Shown here: positions 17,126-25,158 of the stretch, piece after piece | Numbering within the stretch: the first letter of the stretch is position 1 | Layout: each line of letters begins with the position of its first letter | From: Aquimarina macrocephali JAMB N27 | Lineage (GTDB): Bacteria; Bacteroidota; Bacteroidia; Flavobacteriales; Flavobacteriaceae | Assembly (NCBI RefSeq): GCF_000520995.1 | Contig: NZ_JACA01000005.1 | Location: forward strand, 124,001 to 188,000 | DNA: 64,000 nucleotides | Direction of reading: 5' to 3' | Made by a program: the position numbers and the translations under genes | The notes under the pieces: generated by a model | The model's input: only the letters and a program-made list of their open reading frames with translations | Told to the model about the DNA's origin: nothing | The model's database searches: none

Positions 17126-19297
17126 TTATTTTTTTCTTTCTACAAATTCTAATTGATCAATGCTTACATTAGTAGTAAAAATTCCATAATTAACAATAGC
17201 TTTTCCTTTTTCTAAAGTATCTATAGTGCCTATAGATCTTCCATCAATCATTCGTACTCGATCACCAATTTTTAAAGTCACTTTTGGTTTTGCTGCTTCG
17301 ATTTTTTCTTCTTTCTTTTTCTCCTCCTTTTTCTTTTTACGAATAACCTGTACTTTTTCGATAACTTCTTTTACGACTTTTTCCTCTTTGGCTTTTTCTA
17401 CTTTTCGTTGCTTTACACTCTGTTTTTTTCGTTTAGAGTTTTCTACTTCAACGATTTTTATAAATTCATTGATTAACTCTCTTTTTTTCTTATTGTTAAA
17501 GTATTTTTCACTAAGATCATCGATTTTTTGCCCCAGATAGATCATTCTTTGATTACCATCATATAACTCCTGATAGCTTTCCAACTTACGTTGAATACGC
17601 TGGTTGGTCTTCTCTAGGCGATCTTTTTCTTCCTCTGCTTTTTGTTCTTTGGTTTTGAGTCCAGCCGTAGTTTTTTGTAATTTGGATCTCTCTTTTTGAA
17701 GATTGGCAATACTTTTATCAAAACGAATCTTCCCTCGTTCTACCTTTTTCTTTGCTTTATTGATAAGACTATAAGGGATTCCATTTTTTTGAGCTACTTC
17801 AAAAGTAAAAGAGCTTCCTGCTTCACCTAAGTGTAATTTAAATAGAGGTTCTAATGTTTTTGAATCGAATAACATATTTGCATTACTCATATCCGGTAAC
17901 TCATTAGCCAGCATTTTTAAATTGGCATAATGTGTTGTAATAATCCCGAAAGATCCTCTTTCATAGAAAACCTCCAGGAAAGCTTCGGCTAGTGCTCCAC
18001 CAAGTTCTGGATCACTACCTGTTCCAAACTCATCAATTAGAAATAGCGTTTTGTTATTACATTTTCGTAAGAAATAATTCATGTTCTTCAAACGATAACT
18101 GTATGTACTTAGATGATTTTCTATAGATTGATTGTCCCCAATATCAGTAAGAATAACGTCAAATAAACACATTCTACTGTATTCGTGTACAGGAATGAGC
18201 ATCCCGCTTTGTAACATTATTTGTAGTAGACCTATAGTTTTTAAAGTAATACTTTTCCCTCCGGCATTGGGGCCAGAAATAACAATGATTTGATTATTCT
18301 CATTTAATGTTATGGTTTGAGGGAAGGTTTTCTCTCCTTTTATTCTATTGGTATGATATAGTAATGGGTGATATGCATCTTTAAGTGTTAGCTCTCTATC
18401 TGTAGTGATTTTTGGTAATACTGCGTTAAGTTGGCCTGCATATTTTGATTTAGCAGAAACAACATCTATATCACTTAAGTATTCTTGATAGTGCTCTAAT
18501 AGCTCAGTAAATGGTCGTAATTTATTAGTTAGTTCTTTCAGTATTTTTACGATTTCTTCTCGTTCTTCATATTGAAGATTACTAAGTTCACGACTATATT
18601 GTAAAGTGGCCTCGGGTTCTATATAAACAATACTTCCGGTTTTAGAATTCCCCATGATGGCACCTTTTACTTTACGCCGATACATGGCAGTTACCGCTAG
18701 AACTCTTCGATTATCTACTACACTTTCTTTAATTTCATCTAGATATCCCAGGCTATTATATCGAGATAAGTCTTTTCCAAAGCTTCCATTTAGTTTCCCT
18801 TGCACACTATGAATATCTTTTCGAAGACGTTGTAATACAGGAGAAGCATTGTCTTTAACCTCTCCGAACTTATCAATCACGATTTCGATTAGATTAATAA
18901 TTTCTTTAGTAAATACCACTCTCGAAGATGTTTGATAGAGCGTGGGGTATAGCTCTGCATTTTTCCTGAAAAAATATAGCAAATCATTAGCAGTAGTACT
19001 AATAGAAACCAATCGTTTTAAATTTAAAGCTTCTAAAAATGTATTTTCAATATTTAATAATTGAATTTCTTTATTAATACTATCGAATCCATGATTGGGT
19101 ATACGAGTATCATTTAATAATGAAGATTTATATTCGAATACTTCTTGTAGGGCAATATGAAGTTGCTCTTCAGTATCGAAAGGAACAATTTGTAATGCTT
19201 TCAATTTACCAAAATCTGTACTACACTGTTCTGCAACATGTTTCTGCACAGTATCAAATTCTAGGTCGTCTAGTGTTTTTTTAGAAATACGAATCAT
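17126..19297 (-). CDS. mutS2: MutS2-family DNA-binding ATPase, Smr domain absent
   Basis: A 723-residue MutS homologue. Core and lever helices (about 1-310) are followed by the ABC-type ATPase with Walker A GPNAGGKS (near 341-349), the Walker B region LFLIDEFGTGSDP and the family motif TTHYANLK. A coiled-coil, highly charged region (about 510-670) follows, then a small beta domain (LKIGDRVRMIDGRSIGTIDT). The C-terminal Smr nuclease domain of Bacillus-type MutS2 is missing, as is usual in Bacteroidetes. MutS2 proteins act on recombination intermediates or collided ribosomes rather than classical mismatches. Confidence 0.93.
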   Translation of the reverse strand: MIRISKKTLDDLEFDTVQKHVAEQCSTDFGKLKALQIVPFDTEEQLHIALQEVFEYKSSLLNDTRIPNHGFDSINKEIQLLNIENTFLEALNLKRLVSISTTANDLLYFFRKNAELYPTLYQTSSRVVFTKEIINLIEIVIDKFGEVKDNASPVLQRLRKDIHSVQGKLNGSFGKDLSRYNSLGYLDEIKESVVDNRRVLAVTAMYRRKVKGAIMGNSKTGSIVYIEPEATLQYSRELSNLQYEEREEIVKILKELTNKLRPFTELLEHYQEYLSDIDVVSAKSKYAGQLNAVLPKITTDRELTLKDAYHPLLYHTNRIKGEKTFPQTITLNENNQIIVISGPNAGGKSITLKTIGLLQIMLQSGMLIPVHEYSRMCLFDVILTDIGDNQSIENHLSTYSYRLKNMNYFLRKCNNKTLFLIDEFGTGSDPELGGALAEAFLEVFYERGSFGIITTHYANLKMLANELPDMSNANMLFDSKTLEPLFKLHLGEAGSSFTFEVAQKNGIPYSLINKAKKKVERGKIRFDKSIANLQKERSKLQKTTAGLKTKEQKAEEEKDRLEKTNQRIQRKLESYQELYDGNQRMIYLGQKIDDLSEKYFNNKKKRELINEFIKIVEVENSKRKKQSVKQRKVEKAKEEKVVKEVIEKVQVIRKKKKEEKKKEEKIEAAKPKVTLKIGDRVRMIDGRSIGTIDTLEKGKAIVNYGIFTTNVSIDQLEFVERKK

Positions 19298-19348
19298 ACT
19301 TTTTTTTACCCTATTTTTGGGTTATATTCGATCAGTTTTAGAACAGGG

Positions 19349-19356
19349 CAAAAGTA
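19349..19356 (-). promoter_or_regulatory. Putative -7 box (TACTTTTG) for mutS2
   Basis: On the minus strand this reads TACTTTTG, matching TAnnTTTG, 52 bases before the mutS2 ATG. It lies in the 88-base divergent gap between mutS2 and ung. I found no clear -33 TTG at the expected distance. Confidence 0.3.
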
Positions 19357-19385
19357 CACAATTGCTATAATTTTTTGACATCTAT

Positions 19386-20051
19386 ATGAATGTAAATATT
19401 GAACCCTCTTGGAATCAGCAACTTGAGGAAGAATTTGACAAGCCATATTTTGGTTCATTAGCGGGTTTTGTGAAAACAGAATATAAAAATAACACATGTT
19501 ACCCAAATGGAAGTGAGATATTTTCTGCTTTTGATCATTGTAGTTTTGATAATGTTAAAGTGGTTGTGATTGGTCAGGATCCTTATCATGGAGTAGGGCA
19601 GGCGAACGGTTTGTGCTTCTCTGTTAATGATGGTATTAGTATGCCTCCTTCACTGATTAATATTTTTAAAGAGATTGAAGCAGATTTAGAACTACCATAT
19701 CCGTCAAATGGAAATTTAGAACGTTGGGCAAAACAGGGAGTTTTATTATTGAATGCTACCTTAACCGTTAGAGCACATCAGGCTGGATCTCATCAAAATA
19801 AAGGTTGGGAGCAATTTACCGATGCTGTTATTCAAACTATATCTGATAAAAAAAAGAATGTTGTTTTCTTGTTATGGGGTGGTTATGCTAAGAAAAAAGG
19901 AACTAAGATAGACAGATCAAAACACCATGTTTTAACTAGTGGGCATCCTTCTCCATTAAGTGCTAATAGAGGATACTGGTTTGGAAATAAGCATTTTAGT
20001 AAGACCAATTCATATTTGCTTGAAACCAATCAAACTGAAATAAGTTGGTAA
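19386..20051 (+). CDS. ung: Uracil-DNA glycosylase, family 1
   Basis: A 221-residue enzyme that removes uracil from DNA as the first step of base excision repair. The water-activating motif GQDPYHG is at 63-69 (catalytic Asp65), the uracil-binding region GLCFSVNDG follows, LLLNATLTV matches the family core, and the DNA-intercalation loop HPSPLSA starts at His187. Length and motif order are canonical. It is transcribed divergently from mutS2 and converges with a small membrane protein gene 6 bases away, with no hairpin terminator between. Confidence 0.97.
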   Translation: MNVNIEPSWNQQLEEEFDKPYFGSLAGFVKTEYKNNTCYPNGSEIFSAFDHCSFDNVKVVVIGQDPYHGVGQANGLCFSVNDGISMPPSLINIFKEIEADLELPYPSNGNLERWAKQGVLLLNATLTVRAHQAGSHQNKGWEQFTDAVIQTISDKKKNVVFLLWGGYAKKKGTKIDRSKHHVLTSGHPSPLSANRGYWFGNKHFSKTNSYLLETNQTEISW

Positions 20052-20057
20052 ATATAC

Positions 20058-20243
20058 TTATGCCGCGTTAGGTATTTCAGAAGATTTCGACTTATCATCT
20101 GAAGACTGGTTAGATACCGAGTTAATCTGAACTTTTTGTGTTCTTGATTTCTTTTTATCTGTATCAACAGATTGCGTACTTAATTTAAGCAGAATAAAAT
20201 TGAAGATAATAAGACTTGCGAGTATTATTAAAAAAGTTACCAT
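20058..20243 (-). CDS. Small single-pass membrane protein
   Basis: A 61-residue protein with an N-terminal membrane anchor (about residues 3-20, TFLIILASLIIFNFILLK) and a hydrophilic Lys/Ser/Asp-rich tail ending PNAA. ATG at 20243. A TACATTTG box lies about 90 bases upstream at 20336-20343. Single-gene unit convergent with ung. The family is not recognised and the function unknown; the amphipathic design supports a real gene. Confidence 0.58.
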   Translation of the reverse strand: MVTFLIILASLIIFNFILLKLSTQSVDTDKKKSRTQKVQINSVSNQSSDDKSKSSEIPNAA

Positions 20244-20543
20244 AATTGATTTGTTAGTTAATTATTAGATGCAATTAACCTTATAAGGTTGCGTATGCGC
20301 TAATAATTAGTTCATTTCATTGGGGGTAGGCCCGGCAAATGTACAATTTTTTTTATTTGTATAGATGCTTGCTTTATAGATATTTAAGAATTAATTATTT
20401 GCTAAGGGTTTATTCTTTGCATTTTGTATATTATATTTTTAATCTTAATTTTTAAAATATCCTTTATGTAGTAACGTTTTATTTTAAGATATCCCTACCC
20501 TTTATTTTTACTTTTTTTATTTAGATATGAATATATGTAGACC
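20244..20543. other. 300-base intergenic region with one promoter-like box
   Basis: No coding potential noticed. At 20336-20343 the minus strand reads TACATTTG, matching the Bacteroidetes -7 consensus, and could drive the 61-residue gene with a leader of about 85 bases. The GC-rich GGGGGTAGGCCCGG at 20322-20335 just downstream of the box (in minus orientation) is unusual in this AT-rich DNA. I see no structured RNA I can name. Confidence 0.35.
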
Positions 20544-21395
20544 TTAGATGTCATAAATTAATTTTTCGGGAGCTATTTTTTTGTTAATGATTTGTAAATT
20601 GAATAAGTAATCCTGAACCTCAACAAGTGTTTTCTTTTCGATAAGAGATTGGCTCCATTCTGTATGTTGTAACCATTTCTGTATATCTTCTAATTGCTGA
20701 TCATATCTATAAGACAGAGTTCTGTCTATACTTGGGATATGCTTAAAATCTGTAGTGGTAGTATTTATAGTATCCAGAATTGCCTTTATTTCTTCTTTTT
20801 TGGTATTAAGTACCTCTTCCCTAACGGCTATCACAAAACAAGGCCAGGGAGTAGGGCAATCTATAACTCGCCTAAAAGTCCCATTATCAACCAATGGTTT
20901 TGTAGTAAAATGTTCCCACATAAAATAATCAGCTTTTCCATTAGTTAATGCTTCAACTGCTCCATCCAGATTTTTTACAACTTCAAATTGTAGATGGGAG
21001 GTATCCCACTTTTGGTTTTGAGCATTTACATATGCCATTAAATGCGAACCTGATCCATACCTGCTAATAGCAGCTTTTGTATTCTGAAGTTCAGAAAGAT
21101 GGGTGTATTTAGAATGAACACTTACATGAATTCCCCATATAAGAGGTGTTTGGATATATGTTTGTACAATTTTACTAGGATTACCAGCTATAATATCTTT
21201 TACAATACCCTCGGTAAGGATTATTGCCATATCGATATCTTTGTTTCTTAGAGCTTCACACATGGCTCCTGTACCACCAGGATATTCTGTCCATTCTAAT
21301 TGTATATTGTTTTTTAGATAGCTTCCGTCTTCAATAGTTAAATGCCAGGGTAGATTGAAGTGCTCAGGAACACCACCTATTTTTATAGTATGCAT
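20544..21395 (-). CDS. Periplasmic-binding-protein-like (PBP2, Ca3427/NMT1-like) protein without signal peptide
   Basis: A 283-residue type 2 solute-binding-protein fold. Family-like segments are GGVPEHFNLPW at the start, EYPGGTGAMCEAL, DMAIILTEGIV, SRYGSGSHLMAYVNA and a PTPWPCFVIAV hinge. These resemble the Ca3427-like relatives of NMT1/ThiY proteins. There is no signal peptide or lipobox, and no ABC permease or ATPase gene nearby, so a cytoplasmic ligand-binding or enzymatic role is possible. ATG at 21395. Ligand unknown. Confidence 0.8.
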   Translation of the reverse strand: MHTIKIGGVPEHFNLPWHLTIEDGSYLKNNIQLEWTEYPGGTGAMCEALRNKDIDMAIILTEGIVKDIIAGNPSKIVQTYIQTPLIWGIHVSVHSKYTHLSELQNTKAAISRYGSGSHLMAYVNAQNQKWDTSHLQFEVVKNLDGAVEALTNGKADYFMWEHFTTKPLVDNGTFRRVIDCPTPWPCFVIAVREEVLNTKKEEIKAILDTINTTTTDFKHIPSIDRTLSYRYDQQLEDIQKWLQHTEWSQSLIEKKTLVEVQDYLFNLQIINKKIAPEKLIYDI

Positions 21396-21542
21396 GCTAT
21401 CTGAAATTAATAAATGTGTATTTCATCGATTATTTATGTTTTTTAACGATAAAAACAAATGGTTTTTATATATTTGAACTATTACTATTTTAAAGAAATT
21501 TATATTTAAAAAGTTTTAACCCCAAATAAAAACAATATTGCT

Positions 21543-21689
21543 ATGAAAAAGAATTTTTTAAAAAATAAAAATACATATGTAAAGGTTGCGAAGTTAAAAA
21601 ATAATTCTCTTGAGAATGGCATCGTAGTCTTTATTGCAGTATTGTTGCTTACTAATTTATTAATTAGTCTTAAAATATTATTTGGCTAA
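21543..21689 (+). CDS. 48-residue single-pass membrane protein
   Basis: Below usual length cut-offs. ATG at 21543, TAA at 21687-21689. A basic, Asn/Lys-rich N-terminus (MKKNFLKNKNTYVKVAKLKN) is followed by one hydrophobic helix (GIVVFIAVLLLTNLLISLKI). A clean hairpin terminator lies 37 bases after the stop, which supports a transcribed unit. Divergent from the PBP-like gene. Function unknown. Confidence 0.5.
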   Translation: MKKNFLKNKNTYVKVAKLKNNSLENGIVVFIAVLLLTNLLISLKILFG

Positions 21690-21726
21690 TACATTTTAGA
21701 AGTATCTAATTATTAACCAAATAATA

Positions 21727-21761
21727 AAAAAAGAATGAGGACCTACTACTCATTCTTTTTT
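21727..21761. terminator. Bidirectional hairpin terminator
   Basis: A perfect 13-base inverted repeat (21727-21739 with 21749-21761) around a 9-base loop, with an A-run on the left arm and T-run on the right. It lies between the 48-residue gene (plus) and the nucleoside phosphorylase (minus, ends 21780) and suits both. Confidence 0.88.
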
Positions 21762-21779
21762 ATTTTACAAACAAACTAT

Positions 21780-22658
21780 TCATAGACGATAACTTGCTAT
21801 TTTATCTAAAGTATATTTAATAAGTTTATCTACAGTTTCTTTTGGATTTTGACTAAACTCTCCAGTAGCACGATTAGCCACAATTGCATTCATAGATACA
21901 GCTTTGTGTCCTAATAGTTTTGCCATTCCGTACATACCGGCAGTTTCCATTTCTAAATTTGTTATTTTTTTATTCTCATAAGTAAAAGAAGCTATTTTTG
22001 TATTGAGCTCATTATCTTGTAGTGATAATCTTAAAATTCTTCCTTGTGGACCATAAAAACCAACATTGGTCAATGTATGACCTTTTGCTACAGTACTACT
22101 TAGCATATGTTCTCCCAGGCTTTTATCATAGGTTACTGTATAGGGCATTGATTTATTTTGATTTAGGTTTAAATGTTTTGCCAGAGCTATTGAGATTTCG
22201 GGTAATTGCACATGATCACTTTTATAGAAATGTAAAAGGCTATCAAAACCAGTCGCAATTTCTGAAACCACAAAACTATCAATAGGAATATCTGGTTGTA
22301 TTGATCCAGAAGTTCCTATACGAACAATTTGTAACGTAGTGTGTTCTGTTTTGTTTTCACGAGTAATAAGATCAATATTTACTAAGGCGTCTAGTTCATT
22401 AAATACAATATCTATATTATCGGTACCAATACCTGTAGAAATTACAGTGATTCTATGTCCTTTATAAGTCCCTGTTTGTGTATGAAACTCTCGTTTACGA
22501 ATTTTATATTCGATAGTATCGAAATATTGTGTTATCTGTTCAACACGATCAGGATCCCCAACAGTTATTATATTCTGGGAGAGATGTTCTGGTTTAAGAT
22601 TTAGGTGGTAAATACTACCATCTTCATTAAGAATAAGTTCTGATTCGGCTATAGCCAT
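21780..22658 (-). CDS. Nucleoside phosphorylase (PNP/UDP family)
   Basis: A 292-residue salvage enzyme that splits a nucleoside with phosphate into base and ribose 1-phosphate. Family motifs are ITVGDPDRVEQI (near 30-41), the phosphate-binding STGIGTDNIDIV (near 74-85), RIGTSGSIQPDIPI (near 112-125) and the late NLEMETAGMYGMAKLL with its ribose-binding Glu. It is closest in look to uridine phosphorylase-like members, but base specificity is not certain. It starts one base after the DUF1835 stop and closes the minus-strand group 21780-24902. Confidence 0.9.
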   Translation of the reverse strand: MAIAESELILNEDGSIYHLNLKPEHLSQNIITVGDPDRVEQITQYFDTIEYKIRKREFHTQTGTYKGHRITVISTGIGTDNIDIVFNELDALVNIDLITRENKTEHTTLQIVRIGTSGSIQPDIPIDSFVVSEIATGFDSLLHFYKSDHVQLPEISIALAKHLNLNQNKSMPYTVTYDKSLGEHMLSSTVAKGHTLTNVGFYGPQGRILRLSLQDNELNTKIASFTYENKKITNLEMETAGMYGMAKLLGHKAVSMNAIVANRATGEFSQNPKETVDKLIKYTLDKIASYRL

Positions 22659-22659
22659 A

Positions 22660-23598
22660 TTATAGTTTTAACAGTGTGTGTGTTTCATTATTATACAAGT
22701 AATCGTATTTTTTGACACCTCCATAATACCAATCTAATATTTGTGTATTATAAAAGTTTTTTTTGTGTTGTAATGCTAGTTTTCCTCTCTCGGACAGTAA
22801 AAGTCTATCTTTTGTTTGATCCAAAAACTGAAAAAGTCTAGCAAGAACACGTTTCATTTGCATGTCGCCATATCCATAATATCCTTGATACTCCAGAGCA
22901 TATCCCATAAGTTGTTTAATATTTTTGATGTGGTAATTATTTACCATTTCCAGAATATTATGTTCTAAAATATTAAGTCCCGTTAGCATATTAGGAAAAC
23001 GTTGTAAATGTGCTCTTAAGCATATAGACATATACTCAAAAGAAGAATCTCTCTTAATTTGCCCTGCAATTTTTTGAGGCTTTGATTCGCAGTATAAGGT
23101 CCAGATATGAGAAGCAAATTCAAGATCATCTGTTGTTAATAAAACTTTGTTTTTATAATGTTCTTTTAATTGATTGTCAGATAATTCACAAAGTCCAAAT
23201 AGTTTTTTCTCATGCTCAATTCTACCACTACAAACCAAATAAACGGGGATGTCTTTAATACCTTTACGAAGTAATAAACTAATAGCTGCAATCATATTAA
23301 TATGACAGAATAAATCATATTCGAACCATAATATGATTTCGATATAGTTAGTAAGATTATCTATTTTCTTGAGTTGTGAAACAAATTTTTCTTCATAATC
23401 AGAAGAATCGATTCTGTAGTATTTTTTTAGAAAAGCTTCTCGCTTTTTAATAGAATCTTCTGCTTCTACTTCAATTTCTGTAGGCCCTTCGCAAAGCATT
23501 TCGCGCCAGGTCATAAATTCTCCGGTAACAAGATCTAACTCTTTCATTCTTTGGGTTAGACTATCCCCATTCGTAATATGTAATATGTTTTTCCCCAA
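22660..23598 (-). CDS. DUF1835 domain protein
   Basis: A 312-residue cytoplasmic protein. The N-terminus LHITNGDSLTQRM and TWREMLCEGPTEIE match the DUF1835 domain (about 1-125), and the rest is the helical C-terminal region usual in this family. No catalytic role is known. The start is TTG at 23598: the domain begins right after it and the first in-frame ATG would remove part of the conserved segment. It is 15 bases after the SUI1-like gene and one base before the phosphorylase gene. Confidence 0.82.
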   Translation of the reverse strand: MGKNILHITNGDSLTQRMKELDLVTGEFMTWREMLCEGPTEIEVEAEDSIKKREAFLKKYYRIDSSDYEEKFVSQLKKIDNLTNYIEIILWFEYDLFCHINMIAAISLLLRKGIKDIPVYLVCSGRIEHEKKLFGLCELSDNQLKEHYKNKVLLTTDDLEFASHIWTLYCESKPQKIAGQIKRDSSFEYMSICLRAHLQRFPNMLTGLNILEHNILEMVNNYHIKNIKQLMGYALEYQGYYGYGDMQMKRVLARLFQFLDQTKDRLLLSERGKLALQHKKNFYNTQILDWYYGGVKKYDYLYNNETHTLLKL

Positions 23599-23613
23599 AA
23601 TATCTATTGATTA

Positions 23614-23943
23614 TTATCCTCCAACACGTTTTACTTTAAATCCTTTTTCTTTAAGAATTTCCATAATTTGATTTCTATAATCACCTTGTATAATTATAGC
23701 ATCATTTTTAAAACTTCCACCAACACTTAAGCGAGTTTTTAATTCTTTAGCAAGTTTTTTAAAATCTTCATCTGCACCAGTGTACCCCTCTAATATAGTG
23801 ATGGGTTTTCCTTTTCGTTTTTCATATTTACAAAGTATAGGATCATCCTGCATCCATATTTGATCTTGGTGATCTTGCACATTTTCTTCCTCTTCTGGTT
23901 GGTGATCAGGAAATAAATTTTTTAATTGATCTTGTAAATCCAT
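23614..23943 (-). CDS. SUI1/eIF1-like translation initiation factor (YciH-type)
   Basis: A 109-residue protein. An acidic N-terminal stretch (PDHQPEEEENVQDHQDQ) precedes the SUI1 domain (about 45-109), with the family strands GKPITILEGYTG, ELKTRLSVGGSFKND and IIQGDYRNQIMEIL. Bacterial YciH/SUI1 proteins bind the ribosome and may monitor initiation. ATG at 23943, 8 bases after the oxygenase stop, so it is in that operon. Confidence 0.93.
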   Translation of the reverse strand: MDLQDQLKNLFPDHQPEEEENVQDHQDQIWMQDDPILCKYEKRKGKPITILEGYTGADEDFKKLAKELKTRLSVGGSFKNDAIIIQGDYRNQIMEILKEKGFKVKRVGG

Positions 23944-23951
23944 AAAGAAAT

Positions 23952-24902
23952 CTATTTTTTTATTAATCCAATTTCTACAAGTCTTTGATGCAAGAATTCT
24001 CCAGCCGTAATATCCTCATAGTGTTTTGGATTATCCTTGGTAACACACTCTTCTAGGCAATTTAACTTCATATCACTTCTAGGGTGCATAAAGAAAGGAA
24101 TAGAATATCTTGGTTTTCCCCATTGATCTTTAGGAGGATTTACTACTCGATGTATTGTAGATCGAAGTTTATTATTGGTGTGTCGTTCTAGCATATCTCC
24201 AACATTAATAACTAGTTCGTCCTCTTTTGGAAGAGCATCAATCCATTGTCCGTCTCTATGTTGTACTTGTAGTCCTCCTGTAGAAGCTCCCATTAATAAC
24301 GTAATCAGATTGATATCTCCATGTGCACCAGCTCTCACAGCTCCTTTAGGTTCTTCTTTAATAGGAGGATAGTGGATAGGGCGCAAGATACTATTACCAT
24401 TGCTTGCCCAATGATCAAAATAATGCTCATCAAGACCTATGTATATAGCTAATGCTCTAAGTACATATATCCCTGTCTTTTCTAGCATTTTATAAGCTTC
24501 CATTCCTGTAGCATTAAAGTCTTTCAACTCATTGACAATAACATTATCAGGATATTCTTCAATTAATTTAGCATCTGTATCTGGTTCTTGTCCAAAATGC
24601 CAAAACTCTTTAAGATCTCCTTCTTTTTTACCTTTGGCATGTTCCTTCCCAAAAGAGGTATACCCTCTTTGTCCACCTAATCCTTCAATTTCATATTTTT
24701 CTTTAGTATCTGTTGGTAACGCAAAAAAATCTTTAATTTCCTGATATAAGTTTTCTACAAGTTTGTCACTTAAAAAATGATTTTTCAATGCGACAAAACC
24801 TATTTCTTCATAGGCTTTTCCTATTTCGTTGACAAATTTTTGTTTTCGCGAAGGGTCTTTTGATAAAAAATCAGCCAAATCTACGCTTGGTATATTATTC
24901 AT
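23952..24902 (-). CDS. 2-oxoglutarate/Fe(II)-dependent oxygenase (isopenicillin N synthase-like)
   Basis: A 316-residue non-haem iron oxygenase. The DIOX_N-type N-terminal domain (SVDLADFLSKD to NLYQEIKDFFALP) is followed by the double-stranded beta-helix with iron ligands His194 and Asp196 (AHGDIN) and His251 (IHRVVNPP). The RxS co-substrate motif RYS is at 265-267. Such enzymes hydroxylate or desaturate small molecules. Substrate unknown. First gene of a minus-strand run with SUI1, DUF1835 and phosphorylase genes; the minus-strand TAAATTTG at 24971-24978 could be its -7 box. Confidence 0.92.
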   Translation of the reverse strand: MNNIPSVDLADFLSKDPSRKQKFVNEIGKAYEEIGFVALKNHFLSDKLVENLYQEIKDFFALPTDTKEKYEIEGLGGQRGYTSFGKEHAKGKKEGDLKEFWHFGQEPDTDAKLIEEYPDNVIVNELKDFNATGMEAYKMLEKTGIYVLRALAIYIGLDEHYFDHWASNGNSILRPIHYPPIKEEPKGAVRAGAHGDINLITLLMGASTGGLQVQHRDGQWIDALPKEDELVINVGDMLERHTNNKLRSTIHRVVNPPKDQWGKPRYSIPFFMHPRSDMKLNCLEECVTKDNPKHYEDITAGEFLHQRLVEIGLIKK

Positions 24903-25158
24903 TAGTCTATTCTTTGTGTATTAGTAGCACTAAAATAGGTGTATTTGACCAAAAACTCCTAATAGCACTTCAAATTTATTTATTGTTGTAAAATATCGGT
25001 CAAATTTGTTAATTAAGAACGTATAAACCTTAATTCATGGTAAATTTAACTAATTCGTAGAATTGTTTAGGGTAAATTAACAACTACTTAATAATATTAT
25101 AATTGCGATGCGAGTTGTGAAGTAAAAATAAGTATTTTTACTTCACAAATTTTCTGCT

